Shown here piece after piece: positions 25,546 to 34,731 of a stretch of 48,155 nt of DNA. The position numbers were made by a program, and so were the translations under genes. The notes beneath the pieces are model-generated. The model did not search any database, had not been told where the DNA came from, and was given only the letters and a program-made list of their open reading frames with translations. How positions within the stretch are numbered: the stretch's first letter is position 1; each line of letters begins with the position of its first letter. The stretch is from Candidatus Olsenella pullistercoris (GTDB taxonomy: Bacteria; Actinomycetota; Coriobacteriia; Coriobacteriales; Atopobiaceae), in the NCBI GenBank assembly GCA_019116525.1, contig DXBM01000032.1, positions 1-48,155 on the forward strand, written 5' to 3'.

Positions 25546-26391
25546 CTAGGCCCGCATGCTCGCGAGGTACTTCCTGAGGTCGGTCGTCGCGTAGTCCTCC
25601 GCGTCCGGATCGATGACCCACGCGGAGCGGTCACAAGCGGCGTCGATGCGCGCGACATGACCCTCGCTCACCTCGTCCAGCGTGCTCACCAGCACGTCCT
25701 TCACACAGAGCCCCTTTCCCGGCCTGTCCGCCTTCTCAAGGGCGCGGACGAGAAGCTCGGCGACGCCCTCACGCATGCCCCATCGGCGCGCCAGCGAGGA
25801 GAGGATGGGCGCCACCACCGTTTTGGCAACGTAGCGGTTGGCGTCAAGCCAGTCTCGGGAGCTCGGCTGCTCTCCCCGTGGCACCCACTTGTCCGCATCC
25901 GTCTCGGGAAGGCGCTCGAGGCGCTCGAGGGCGCCCCGCATGGGAGCGTCATCGAGCAGGAGCGGGAACACGGGAATCCCGCGCCCGAGCGCCCAGGCGG
26001 CCTCCTGCTGGCACCAGATGCTCTCGTTGGAGTGGGCCGAGGACAGGTACACGAGCACGTCGCACGTCCTCAGGTTCTTCTCGAGGACGCTCGGCCAGGC
26101 CTCGCCCGCCCCGAGCGCCTCCGCCGAGCAGAAGCAGTCGACGCAGAACGTCTCGCGCAGGAGCTTCGACAGCCGCTTGGCAAGAACCTCGTCCCGCGAG
26201 CTGTAGCTGATGAAGAAGCAGGGCGGCTCCTCGGCGAGCCCCGGCCCCTCCTCCCAGGCGCCCTCGTCGCCCGCGCGGCTCACGCGCACGGCGTACTCGC
26301 CGGCGCCGCCCGGCAGCTCGATCGTCAGCGTCACGCGGCCGGCCCCCTCCTGGGCAGACTCCGTGACGACGACCCCGTTCCTCTCGCCCAT
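25546..26391 (-). CDS. Stand-alone TIR-domain protein
   Basis: A 281-residue protein. Residues 1-56 are a hydrophilic, strand-rich leader. Residues 57-150 are a TIR domain: box 1 PCFFISYSSRDEVLAKRLS, the CDVLVYLSSAHSNESIWC segment, then QQEAAWALGRGIPVFPLLLD, where E130 is the candidate catalytic glutamate of TIR NAD-cleaving enzymes. The remaining 130 residues are helical and not recognised. Cysteines are frequent in the TIR part (C58, C83, C86, C88, C110, C127). The ATG at 26391 follows GGAGGGGAG. It stands as a single gene between palindromic repeats and galK. Bacterial TIR proteins are often antiphage NADases; no partner gene such as a sensor is adjacent. Confidence 0.8.
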   Translation of the reverse strand: MGERNGVVVTESAQEGAGRVTLTIELPGGAGEYAVRVSRAGDEGAWEEGPGLAEEPPCFFISYSSRDEVLAKRLSKLLRETFCVDCFCSAEALGAGEAWPSVLEKNLRTCDVLVYLSSAHSNESIWCQQEAAWALGRGIPVFPLLLDDAPMRGALERLERLPETDADKWVPRGEQPSSRDWLDANRYVAKTVVAPILSSLARRWGMREGVAELLVRALEKADRPGKGLCVKDVLVSTLDEVSEGHVARIDAACDRSAWVIDPDAEDYATTDLRKYLASMRA

Positions 26392-26487
26392 CGCGCTCCC
26401 CTCCCTCGTGGCCCCGCCGAACGAAGAAGGGTGGCGACGCCGCACGCCGCCACCCTACCACGTTCCTGTCGAGAAGGACCTTTTGTC

Positions 26488-27735
26488 CTATGCGCGACCC
26501 AGGCAGGCGGCGCCCGTCTGGCGGATGTTGGTGAGGTAGACGCTCTCGCGGCCGAAGTAGCCGGAGATGTAGTCCACGTAGCCTGCCGTCTCGGCCTTGG
26601 GCAGCACGCACATGATGACGCCCGCGAAGCCGCCGCCGTGCAGGCGACACGCGCCGGCGCCAATGCGCCGCAGGTAGAGCTCGGTGAGCGCGAGCGCGAG
26701 CGGGATGGGCTGCTCCTCGGGCATGCCGGGCACCACGGCGTTCTGCAGCCACTCCCAGGAGCTGCGGCCGGATGCGGTGATGAGGTCGAGCACGCGGCCC
26801 TTCTCGCCGGCCGCGATGGCGCGCTCGGCCTCCTCCACCCGACCGACCTCCTCGAAGTAGTGCAGCGCGCGCAGCACCGCGCGGTCGCCGCACCGCTCGC
26901 GGAGCTCTGCCACATGGGCGAGCACCGCGTCCTCGCTCGTGTCGCAGAGGTTCTTGACACCGAGCGCCTCGGCGACGGCGTGCATCTCGTTGGGGACCGA
27001 CGAGTACTCGGCGGAGAGATCCGCGTGGCCCTTGCCGGTGTTCACGATCACAAGGTCGCACCCCAGCTCGTCGAAGCCGAAGTCGACCCTCTCGTAGCTC
27101 ACGCCGTGGCTGAAGTCCAAAAGGATCGTGCCGCCCACCGCGCACGCCATCTGGTCCATGAGGCCGGAGGCCTTGCCCCACCAGACGTTCTCGGCGTGCT
27201 GGCCGATGCGCGCGTAGTCCGCGCGGTCGATGGCGTCGTCGTTGTAGAGGTGGTTGACGATCTCGCAGACGAGCATCTCGAATGAGGCCGAGGAGCTCAC
27301 GCCCGCGGACGGGATGACCTCGGAGGACGCCACCGCGTTGAAGCCGCCGACCCTGAAGCCGCGCTCGACGGCGGCCTCGAGCATGCCCGCCACGAGCGCG
27401 GTGGAGCCGCCGCCGCGGGGGACCTCGTCGATCGCGGCGGTGTCGACGACGATCGCCTCGGGGTATCCCTCGCTCCAGATGGTCACGACGCCGTCATCGG
27501 TCCTCTCGGCCGCCGCAATGCTGTCCATGGTGATGCTCGCGGCGAGGATCTTGCCGCCGTTGTGGTCGGTGTGGTTGCCGATGATCTCCGTGCGGCCCGA
27601 GGCGGTGAAGTACTCGGGGTCCCCCGCGCCGAAGGCCTCCTCGTAGCGCGCCGCGAGCGCGCGGAGCCGCTCGGACGCGCGCTCGGCGTCCGCGCCGTAG
27701 ACCTTGGCCAGGGCGTCCTGGCTGGGAACTGCCAT
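26488..27735 (-). CDS. galK: Galactokinase
   Basis: A 415-residue GHMP-family kinase that makes galactose 1-phosphate. Motif 1 is GRTEIIGNHTDHNGG (a variant of the usual GRxNLIGEHTDY), motif 2 is SSEVIPSAGVSSSASFE (ATP-binding loop) and motif 3 is CRLHGGGFAG near the C terminus. WWGKASGLMDQMACAVGG carries the catalytic Asp region. The ATG at 27735 lies 12 bases after the galT stop with a purine-rich site, forming a galT-galK operon that would use galactose released by the alpha-galactosidase at 42-44 kb. An octamer copy lies just after the stop. Confidence 0.95.
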   Translation of the reverse strand: MAVPSQDALAKVYGADAERASERLRALAARYEEAFGAGDPEYFTASGRTEIIGNHTDHNGGKILAASITMDSIAAAERTDDGVVTIWSEGYPEAIVVDTAAIDEVPRGGGSTALVAGMLEAAVERGFRVGGFNAVASSEVIPSAGVSSSASFEMLVCEIVNHLYNDDAIDRADYARIGQHAENVWWGKASGLMDQMACAVGGTILLDFSHGVSYERVDFGFDELGCDLVIVNTGKGHADLSAEYSSVPNEMHAVAEALGVKNLCDTSEDAVLAHVAELRERCGDRAVLRALHYFEEVGRVEEAERAIAAGEKGRVLDLITASGRSSWEWLQNAVVPGMPEEQPIPLALALTELYLRRIGAGACRLHGGGFAGVIMCVLPKAETAGYVDYISGYFGRESVYLTNIRQTGAACLGRA

Positions 27736-27747
27736 CTTGTCTCCTTT

Positions 27748-29325
27748 CTAGCGGACGCTCGCGACGAAGCGAGCGAGCGCCTCTCTACCCTGCTCGTTGT
27801 CGGCGAAGACCGCACAGTGCTCGAGCACCCGCGCGAACACCTGGCCGATCTCCTCCTCGATGACGGCGTCGAGCGCCGCCGGGTCGGCGGACGCGACGCG
27901 CTCCGGCGCGAACTCCGGGTGGCGGCCCAGGACCTCGGCGGCCCAGGGGGCGTGGCTCGCTATCTCGGGCACGGAGGCCGGATCCTCCCCGTCGAGGATG
28001 GCCCGCTTCAGACGGCCCATCTCGCCGAGCAGGCGGGCGGGCAGCACCGCGAGGCCCATGACCTCGATGAGGCCGATGTTCTCCTTCTTGATGTGGTGGA
28101 GCTCCTGGTGCGGGTGGAAGATGCCGAGCGGGTACTCCTCGGTCGTGCGGTTGTTGCGCAGGACGAGGTCGAGCTCGAACTGCTCGCCGCGGCGCCGCGC
28201 GATCGGGGTAATCGTGTTGTGCGGCGTGCCGTCGGTCTCGGCGAGGACGCCGACGGAGGCGTCGGAGTAGCCGCGCCACGTCGTGAGGACCCTGTCGGCC
28301 AGCTCGACGAGGCGCGCCGGGTCCGCGCCGTCCAGGCGGATGACCGACATCGGCCAGTCCACGATGCCCGCGCGCACGTCCTCGAAGCCCTCGAAGCCGA
28401 CCTCCTCGCGCAGGCCCGCCCGCGCCATGGCGAACTCGTAGCGGCCGCCCTGGTAGTGCTCGTGCGTGAGGATGGAGCCGCCCACGATCGGCAGGTCCGC
28501 GTTGGAGCCCACCGTGTAGTGCGGGAACTTCTCGATGAACTCGAACAGGCGCACGAACGTGACGCGGTCTATCCTCATGGGCACGTGCTTCTCGGACAGC
28601 ACGATGCAGTGCTCGTTGTAGTAGACATAGGGGCTGTACTGGAGGTACCACGGCTCGCCGGCGAGCGTGAGCGGCACGAGGCGGATGGTCTCGCGCGCGG
28701 GGTGGTCGAGGCGCCCGGCGTAGCCGAGGTTCTCGGGGCAGAGCTGGCAGCGCGGGTAGGGCTCGCGGTCGGCGGCGCGCTGCCGGTCGAGGGCGGCCGC
28801 GATGGCCTTGGGGTCCTTCTCGGGCTTGGAGAGGTTGATCGTGATGTCGAGGTCACCGTAGCGGGTGCGCGTCACCCACTTGCGGTCGCGCGCCACGCGG
28901 TAGGAGCGGATGTAGTCGGAGTCGAGCGCGAGGCGGTAGAAGTAGTCCGTGGCCTCCTCGGGCGAGCTCTCGTAGCGGCTCCAGAACTCGCGCGTGACCT
29001 CGCTCGGGCGCGGCGTGACGCAGCCCATGAGGCGCGTGTCGAGAAGGTCGCGGCTCGCGACGCCCGCGTCGCACACGCCGCGCTCGACGGCGTCGTCGAG
29101 CAGGCCGGCGAGGATGTCCTCGAGCTCGCGGCGCCCGACGCGCTCGCGCGCCGCCGCGACTGCCTCGCGCGGGACGAAGCTCCCGTCGGGCTCGAAGCGC
29201 AGGGCGTCGAGCATGAGGTTGGCGGCGTAGGTGACGTCGTCCTCCCCAATGAGCCCGCGGTCGAGCGCGTAGGCGACGAGCTCGGCGACGCCCCCCTCCG
29301 CGGCGCTGGACGTGCTCTGTGCCAT
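27748..29325 (-). CDS. galT: Galactose-1-phosphate uridylyltransferase, class II
   Basis: A 525-residue GalT of the long class II type found in Gram-positive bacteria (class I is about 350). It exchanges UMP between UDP-glucose and galactose 1-phosphate. Conserved parts are RCQLCPENLGYAGR, PYVYYNEHCIVLS, and the active-site region GGSILTHEHYQGGRYEF. The ATG at 29325 has AAGGAG at six bases; an in-frame extension upstream is poorly supported. It is the first gene of the galTK operon. Promoter-like and dyad sequences lie in the gap upstream. No galE is present in the window. Confidence 0.95.
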   Translation of the reverse strand: MAQSTSSAAEGGVAELVAYALDRGLIGEDDVTYAANLMLDALRFEPDGSFVPREAVAAARERVGRRELEDILAGLLDDAVERGVCDAGVASRDLLDTRLMGCVTPRPSEVTREFWSRYESSPEEATDYFYRLALDSDYIRSYRVARDRKWVTRTRYGDLDITINLSKPEKDPKAIAAALDRQRAADREPYPRCQLCPENLGYAGRLDHPARETIRLVPLTLAGEPWYLQYSPYVYYNEHCIVLSEKHVPMRIDRVTFVRLFEFIEKFPHYTVGSNADLPIVGGSILTHEHYQGGRYEFAMARAGLREEVGFEGFEDVRAGIVDWPMSVIRLDGADPARLVELADRVLTTWRGYSDASVGVLAETDGTPHNTITPIARRRGEQFELDLVLRNNRTTEEYPLGIFHPHQELHHIKKENIGLIEVMGLAVLPARLLGEMGRLKRAILDGEDPASVPEIASHAPWAAEVLGRHPEFAPERVASADPAALDAVIEEEIGQVFARVLEHCAVFADNEQGREALARFVASVR

Positions 29326-29370
29326 GCTCTGCTCCTTCCGACGAGGCCCAAGTTTTGCATAAGCACAACA

Positions 29371-29394
29371 TGACAAGAATATCCCTCTTGTCAA
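29371..29394 (-). promoter_or_regulatory. Dyad and -35-like hexamer upstream of galTK
   Basis: TGACAAG (29371-29377) and CTTGTCA (29387-29393) form a perfect seven-base dyad with a 9-base spacer. On the minus strand TTGACA (29394-29389) is a consensus -35, but no clear -10 follows at 17 bases, so it may be an operator more than a promoter. It lies 46 bases upstream of the galT start. Confidence 0.45.
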
Positions 29395-29441
29395 TAATCG
29401 CGAGCTAGAACGTCGTAAATGGGGCAGTATTTCAGACGAAC

Positions 29442-29470
29442 GTTATATGCCAAAAATGGTATATTTTCGA
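29442..29470 (-). promoter_or_regulatory. Possible galTK promoter with overlapping dyad
   Basis: On the minus strand TCGAAA (29470-29465), a 17-base spacer and TATAAC (29447-29442) fit a sigma-70 promoter. An imperfect dyad, ATATGCC/GGTATAT, lies within the spacer, suggesting control by a repressor. Confidence 0.45.
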
Positions 29471-29537
29471 GGCGTGATTCTGGTATGCGACGTGGTTCTC
29501 GCCGTCCTTCTCGCCACGTGCGCCGAGCCTCGCTTGC

Positions 29538-29648
29538 TCCCTCCCAAACCTACAGAATCGCCCCCTAGCCGTTGGTTTGAGCGGCATTAAGCAAGCTGAA
29601 CCCTCCCAAACACACGCTCTGGCGAGAAAAGCGTCGGTTTGGGAGGGA
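29538..29648 (-). repeat. Two-hairpin intergenic repeat element, copy B (inverted)
   Basis: Read on the minus strand this matches copy A at 7401-7511 along its length: first stem CCCTCCCAAAC/GTTTGGGAGGG with TTCTCGCC in the loop, the linker TTCAGCTTGCTTA and TGCCGCT, then the second arm ending in GTAGGTTTGGGAGGG. Loops vary more than stems and linker, as expected for a structured repeat. Confidence 0.75.
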
Positions 29649-29769
29649 CGTTGCCACGGGCGCGCTCCCGCACGCCGTCCGCCCGCCGCAAGGGAATCGG
29701 GCCAACGGTAGGACTTCGTCGGTGAGCGAGAAAAACGAAGAATGCGTGCACGTGCGCGGACATGCGCGC

Positions 29770-29804
29770 TATACTGCGCTCAAGCAAGTTTGGAAACGTT
29801 TCCA
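29770..29804 (+). promoter_or_regulatory. LacI-family operator and -10 element of the glucan regulator gene
   Basis: TGGAAACGTTTCCA (29791-29804) is a perfect 14-base palindrome with the central CG typical of LacI/GalR operators. TATACT (29770-29775) is a good -10 element just upstream; the -35 is weak. The operator would lie just past the transcription start, fitting autorepression by the LacI-family protein that follows. Confidence 0.75.
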
Positions 29805-29840
29805 GTCTGCTCCGGACCACCGCGAGCGCGAGAGGGCGAC

Positions 29841-30842
29841 ATGGACATCCGGGACATCGCATCGGCATCTGGGTACGGCGTGGGCACCGTCTCGCGCGTC
29901 ATCAACGGCCAGCCCAACGTGAGCGACCGCGCCCGGAAGTGCATCCTCGAGGTCATGCGCGAGTGCGGCTACGAGCCCAACTCGAACGCCCGCTACCTCA
30001 AGATGCGCGCGCAGACCTCTGTTGCCGCCTTTGTGATGGGCGTCGGCAACCGTCTCTTCGACGACATCCTCGGCCCCCTCCAGGCGGCGCTTGCCGAGGC
30101 CGGGGAGGACCTCGTCGTCACCTACCTCGACGACGACGCCGACGAGGTGCGCGCCGCGATCGACTACCAGCACGCGCGCCGCCCCAAGGCGATGGTCTTC
30201 CTCGGCGGCGAGCCGCGCTACTTCCGCGAGGCGTTCCACGAAGTCGAGGTGCCGAGCGTCCTGGTCACGAGCTCCGCCGCCGACCTCGGGCTCCCCAACC
30301 TCTCGAGCGTGTCCATCGACAACGAGGCTGCCTCGCGCCACGTGATCGAGCACCTGCTCGCGCGCGGTCATCGCCGCATCGGCGTCATCGGCGGAAGCCG
30401 CGCGGGCAACCTGACGAGCGACCTGCGCCTGCGCGGCGCCGAGCGCGCCCTCGCCGAGCACGGCGTGGCCCTTGACCTCGAGCGCGACTACGAGCCGGCC
30501 CCGTTCCTCGAGACCGGGGGCTACGATGCCGCGAGCCGTCTGCTCTCCCGGTCGGGCGACCTCACCGCGATCTTCGCCCTCGGCGACGTCGTGGCGTTCG
30601 GGGCGCTCCGGGCGATCGTCGACCGCGGCCTCAGCGTTCCGGGCGACGTCTCGCTCGTGGGCTTCGACGACACGTCCTTCTCGCAGTTCTCCGTCCCTCG
30701 CGTCACGACGATCAGCCAGCACGCGGAGCTTCTCGCCGCGCGCGCGGCCGAGCTCGTGCTGCGCGGGATGGCCGGGGGCGAGGCCGAGCACGTCGTCGTG
30801 CCCTTTGAGCTCATGGAGCGAGAGAGCGTCCGCGCCCTCTGA
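29841..30842 (+). CDS. LacI-family transcriptional regulator
   Basis: A 333-residue repressor. The N-terminal helix-turn-helix and hinge are DIRDIASASGYGVGTVSRVINGQPNVSDRAR and the following segment to residue 55; the periplasmic-binding-protein-like ligand domain covers about 60-333, with typical LVGFDDTSFSQFSVPRVTTISQ. The ATG at 29841 follows AGAGGG. It precedes malQ, glgP and a GH13 gene on the same strand, so it probably controls glycogen or maltodextrin breakdown, like MalR. A palindromic operator sits over its own promoter region. Confidence 0.92.
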   Translation: MDIRDIASASGYGVGTVSRVINGQPNVSDRARKCILEVMRECGYEPNSNARYLKMRAQTSVAAFVMGVGNRLFDDILGPLQAALAEAGEDLVVTYLDDDADEVRAAIDYQHARRPKAMVFLGGEPRYFREAFHEVEVPSVLVTSSAADLGLPNLSSVSIDNEAASRHVIEHLLARGHRRIGVIGGSRAGNLTSDLRLRGAERALAEHGVALDLERDYEPAPFLETGGYDAASRLLSRSGDLTAIFALGDVVAFGALRAIVDRGLSVPGDVSLVGFDDTSFSQFSVPRVTTISQHAELLAARAAELVLRGMAGGEAEHVVVPFELMERESVRAL

Positions 30843-30926
30843 GCCCTGCGCCGCGGGCCCCGCCGCGGCCATGCCCCAACCTGGCGCGAGCCGCCTTCCA
30901 CCGTCAAGAGATTGGAGCCAGAAGAG

Positions 30927-32459
30927 ATGAGAAGCTCAGGGGTGCTCATGCCCGTGACGTCGCTGCCCTCCCCCTGGGGCGTGGGGACGATGGGCGCGGA
31001 GGCCCGCGCGTTCGTGGACTTCCTTGCCCGTTCGGGCATGGCGGTCTGGCAGGTCCTGCCCATCGTCCCCACGAGCTACGGGGACTCCCCCTACCAGTCC
31101 TTCTCGACCTACGCGGGCAACCCCTACCTCATCGACCTCGACGACCTCGCCACCGAGGGGCTCTTGCGCCGCGACGAGTACGCGCAGCTCGCATGGGGCG
31201 ATGACCTCGGCCGCGTTGACTACGGCGCCCTTCATCGCCTGCGCTTTGGCGTGCTACGCCACGCGGTCGGGAGGCTCGAGCGCCTCATGCCCATCGAGCT
31301 CGACGCCTTCTGCGCAAGGGAGGCCGCCTGGCTCGACGACTACGCCCTCTTCATGGCCCTGAAGGACGCCCATGGCGGCGCCTCGTGGACCACGTGGGAG
31401 GACGACCTGCGCCTGCGGCGCGCGGGCGCGCTCGACAGGGCTCGCGAGGAGCTCGCCGGAGAGGTGGACTTCTGGAAGGGCGTCCAGTGCCTGTTCTTCC
31501 GCCAGTGGGCCCGCCTGCGCGAGCACGCGGCGGCACACGGAGTCCAGATCATGGGGGACGTCCCCTTCTACGTTGCCCTCGACAGCGCGGACGTCTGGTC
31601 GCACCCCGAGCAGTTCCAGCTCGACGACGACCTTCGCCCGCGCGAGATCGCCGGCGTCCCGCCCGACGGCTTCTCGGCCATCGGCCAGCTCTGGGGCAAC
31701 CCGCTCTTTGCCTGGGACCGCATGAAGGCGGACGGCTATGAGTGGTGGTGCTCGCGCGTCGCCTTCCAGCTGCGCCTCTACGACATCCTGCGCATCGACC
31801 ACTTCCGCGGGTTCGACTCCTACTTCGCCATCCCCGCGAGCGCCGTCACCGCCGCCGACGGGCACTGGCGCAAGGGGCCGGGCATCGAGCTGTTCCGCGT
31901 GCTCGAGGACAAGGTCGGACGATGCCGGATTGTGGCCGAGGACCTTGGGTACCTCACCGACTCGGTGCGTCAGCTCCTCGCCGACTCCGGCTACCCCGGC
32001 ATGCGCGTCCTCGAGTTCGCCTTCGACACGCGCGACGGCACGGGCGCCGAGTACCTGCCGTTCGCCTACCCCGCAAACTCCGTTGCCTACGTCGGGACCC
32101 ACGACAACGACACCGCGCTCGGCTGGCTCGAGACGGCGCCCGTCGCCGACGCCCGCCTCGCGCGCGAGTACCTCCACCTTGACGCCGCCGAGGGCGAGGG
32201 GTGGGGCATGATGCGCGGCATCTGGGCGAGCGCCGCCGACCTCGCCGTGGTGCAGATGCAGGACCTTCTCGGCCTCGGGAGCGAGGCGCGCCTCAACACG
32301 CCCTCCACGCTCGGCGGCGCCAACTGGTGCTGGCGCGCGCTGCCGGGCTTCGCGAGCGAGGCGCTCGCCGAGCGGGTGCGCCACCAGCTCGCGATCTACC
32401 ACAGGCTGCCCAACGGCGCGGGGGCGAGCGCCTCCCGTCCCGTCAGTAAGGAGAAGTGA
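30927..32459 (+). CDS. malQ: 4-alpha-glucanotransferase (amylomaltase)
   Basis: A 510-residue GH77 enzyme that moves alpha-1,4-glucan segments between maltodextrins. Landmarks are SLPSPWGVGTMG, SYGDSPYQSFSTYAGNPYLI, LRIDHFRGFDSY (nucleophile Asp), IVAEDLGYL (acid/base Glu) and VGTHDNDTALGW (third carboxylate). The ATG at 30927 is chosen because it starts the conserved region; a TTG five codons earlier is in frame. Its stop is one base before the glgP start, so the two are co-translated. The pair processes linear glucans to glucose 1-phosphate. Confidence 0.95.
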   Translation: MRSSGVLMPVTSLPSPWGVGTMGAEARAFVDFLARSGMAVWQVLPIVPTSYGDSPYQSFSTYAGNPYLIDLDDLATEGLLRRDEYAQLAWGDDLGRVDYGALHRLRFGVLRHAVGRLERLMPIELDAFCAREAAWLDDYALFMALKDAHGGASWTTWEDDLRLRRAGALDRAREELAGEVDFWKGVQCLFFRQWARLREHAAAHGVQIMGDVPFYVALDSADVWSHPEQFQLDDDLRPREIAGVPPDGFSAIGQLWGNPLFAWDRMKADGYEWWCSRVAFQLRLYDILRIDHFRGFDSYFAIPASAVTAADGHWRKGPGIELFRVLEDKVGRCRIVAEDLGYLTDSVRQLLADSGYPGMRVLEFAFDTRDGTGAEYLPFAYPANSVAYVGTHDNDTALGWLETAPVADARLAREYLHLDAAEGEGWGMMRGIWASAADLAVVQMQDLLGLGSEARLNTPSTLGGANWCWRALPGFASEALAERVRHQLAIYHRLPNGAGASASRPVSKEK

Positions 32460-32460
32460 C

Positions 32461-34725
32461 ATGGACCTAGAGAAGAGCCTCGGCGAGACGCTCGCCGGCA
32501 TGGGAACCGACCTCGACCGGGCGAGCCGCGCCCAGATCTTCTGCGCCCTTCTGCGCGTGACGCGCGACGCGGAGCTCTCGATGGCGCCGGCCCCGGGCGG
32601 GCGCAAGCTCTACTACTTCTCGGCCGAGTTCCTCGTGGGGCGCCTGCTGCGCGCGAACCTCGTGAACCTCGGCCTCGCGGACGAGGCGGAGCGCGTCCTC
32701 GCTGCGCACGGCACGTCGCTCGCCGAGGTCGAGGACTGCGAGCCGGAGCCCTCGCTCGGCAACGGCGGCCTGGGGCGGCTCGCCGCGTGCTTCCTCGACT
32801 CCATCGCCTCGCTCGGGCTCTCCGGCGACGGCGTGGGCCTCAACTACCACTACGGCCTCTTCCGCCAGGACCTCTCCGACGGCACGCAGCGCGAGGAGCC
32901 CAACCCCTGGATCGAGCCCGAGTCGTGGCTCATCGACACCGGTCGCTCCTTCTCGGTGCCCTTTGGCTTCGGGCCCCTCACGGCACGGATGTACGACATC
33001 GCCGTTCCCGGCTACGAGAACGGCACCGTGAACCGACTCCACCTCTTTGACGTGGACGACCCCGCGCCCGCCCCCGAGCACGGCATCGACTTCGACAAGG
33101 GCGACGTGCGCCACGACCTGACGAGCTTCCTCTACCCCGACGACTCCGACGAGGCGGGCCGCCTCCTGCGCGTGTACCAGCAGTACTTCATGGTCTCGGC
33201 GGGAGCGCAGCTCATCCTCGCCGAGCTCGCCGAGCGCGGCGCGCCCGTCACGGAGCTCGACCGCCACGTCGCCGTCCACATCAACGACACGCACCCCTCG
33301 ATGGTGATCCCCGAGCTCGTGCGCCTGCTCTGCGAGGGCGGCGTGCCCTTCGAGGAGGCTGCCGCGATCGTGGAGCGCACCTGCGCCTACACCAACCACA
33401 CGATCCTCGCCGAGGCCCTCGAGACCTGGCCCATGTCCTACCTCGAGCAGGTGGCGCCCAAGATCGTGCCCGTCATCCGCCGCCTCGACGCGCTGGCACG
33501 CGAGCGCTCGGACGAGCCCTCCGTGGCCATCGTCGACCAGGGCGACGTGGTGCACATGGCCAACCTCGACGTCCACTTCTCGCACGCGGTGAACGGGGTC
33601 GCCGCGCTCCACACGAAGATCCTCGTGGAGTCCGAGATGCGCCCGCTCGCCGAGCTCTACCCCGAGAAGTTCTCCAACAAGACGAACGGCGTCACGTTCC
33701 GGCGCTGGCTCATGGGCTGCAACCCCGGGCTCGCCTCGCTCGTGACGTCGGCCATCGGCGACGGCTGGAAGCGCGACGCGTCCCGGCTCGAGGACCTTCT
33801 CGACCTGCGCGGGGACAGCGCCTTCACGCAGGCGCTCCTCGAGGTCAAGGACGCCAACAAGGCGCGCCTCGCCGCCTGGCTGCGCGCCGAGAAGGGCATC
33901 GAGGTGGACCCGGGGTCGGTCTTTGACATCCAGGTCAAGCGCATGCATCAGTACAAGCGTCAGCAGATGAACGCCCTCTACGCGCTCTGGAAGTATCTCC
34001 AGATCAAGCATGGAAACGTTCCCACGCGACCCGTCACGATGGTGTTCGGTGCCAAGGCGGCTCCGGCCTACACCCTCGCCAAGGACACGATCAACCTGCT
34101 CGTGGCCATCGGGCGCCTCGTTGCGGACGACCCCGAGGTCTCGCCGTGGCTCACCCTCGCCTTCGTGGAGAACTACAACGTCACGGCCGCCGAGCACCTC
34201 ATCCCCGCCGCCGACGTCTCCGAGCAGATCTCGCTCGCGTCTAAGGAGGCGAGCGGCACCTCCAACATGAAGTTCATGGCCAACGGCGCCGTGACGCTCG
34301 GCACCCTCGACGGCGCCAACGTTGAGATCGCCGAGCTCGTGGGCAGGGAGAACATCTACCTCTTCGGGCGCTCCTCGGCCGACGTGATCGGGCTCTACGC
34401 AAGTGACGGCTACCGGCCCTGGGACGTCTGGCAGGGCGACGCGGAGCTTGCCGAGGTGCTCGACATGATCGTCTCCCCCGAGCTGCTCGCGCGCGGCGAC
34501 GCGGGGTGCCTCGCCCGCGTCTACCGCGACTTCGTGGCCAAGGACTACTTCATGGCCCTGCTCGACGCGCGCGACTACGCCGCCGTCAAGGAGCGCTGCC
34601 TCGCCGACTACGAGGACCGAGCTGCCTGGGGCGAGAAGGCCCTCGTGAACGTGGCGAGGTCCGGGTTCTTCTCGTCCGACCGCACCATCCGCGAGTACGA
34701 CCGCGACATCTGGCACCTGTCCTGA
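32461..34725 (+). CDS. glgP: Glycogen/maltodextrin phosphorylase
   Basis: A 754-residue GT35 phosphorylase that releases glucose 1-phosphate from alpha-glucans. The pyridoxal-phosphate lysine lies in EASGTSNMKFMANGA. Other marks are YYFSAEFLVGR, the glycine-rich NGGLGRLAACFLDS, HINDTHPSM and FDIQVKRMHQYKRQ. The length is slightly short of the 800-850 of animal and E. coli enzymes but usual for many Gram-positive forms. It begins one base after the malQ stop. A palindrome one base away from the LacI-type operator occurs within it at 34011-34024. Confidence 0.95.
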   Translation: MDLEKSLGETLAGMGTDLDRASRAQIFCALLRVTRDAELSMAPAPGGRKLYYFSAEFLVGRLLRANLVNLGLADEAERVLAAHGTSLAEVEDCEPEPSLGNGGLGRLAACFLDSIASLGLSGDGVGLNYHYGLFRQDLSDGTQREEPNPWIEPESWLIDTGRSFSVPFGFGPLTARMYDIAVPGYENGTVNRLHLFDVDDPAPAPEHGIDFDKGDVRHDLTSFLYPDDSDEAGRLLRVYQQYFMVSAGAQLILAELAERGAPVTELDRHVAVHINDTHPSMVIPELVRLLCEGGVPFEEAAAIVERTCAYTNHTILAEALETWPMSYLEQVAPKIVPVIRRLDALARERSDEPSVAIVDQGDVVHMANLDVHFSHAVNGVAALHTKILVESEMRPLAELYPEKFSNKTNGVTFRRWLMGCNPGLASLVTSAIGDGWKRDASRLEDLLDLRGDSAFTQALLEVKDANKARLAAWLRAEKGIEVDPGSVFDIQVKRMHQYKRQQMNALYALWKYLQIKHGNVPTRPVTMVFGAKAAPAYTLAKDTINLLVAIGRLVADDPEVSPWLTLAFVENYNVTAAEHLIPAADVSEQISLASKEASGTSNMKFMANGAVTLGTLDGANVEIAELVGRENIYLFGRSSADVIGLYASDGYRPWDVWQGDAELAEVLDMIVSPELLARGDAGCLARVYRDFVAKDYFMALLDARDYAAVKERCLADYEDRAAWGEKALVNVARSGFFSSDRTIREYDRDIWHLS

Positions 34726-34731
34726 CGCCCG

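Larger units (their letters stand above)
29326..29840. other. 515-bp divergent control region between galT and the LacI-type gene
   Basis: It holds, from left to right: a dyad with a TTGACA hexamer (29371-29394), an AT-rich promoter-like stretch (29442-29470), an octamer copy (29506-29513), copy B of the two-hairpin repeat (29538-29648), a TATACT -10 element (29770-29775) and a LacI-type operator (29791-29804). No protein-coding frame is convincing. Confidence 0.65.
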
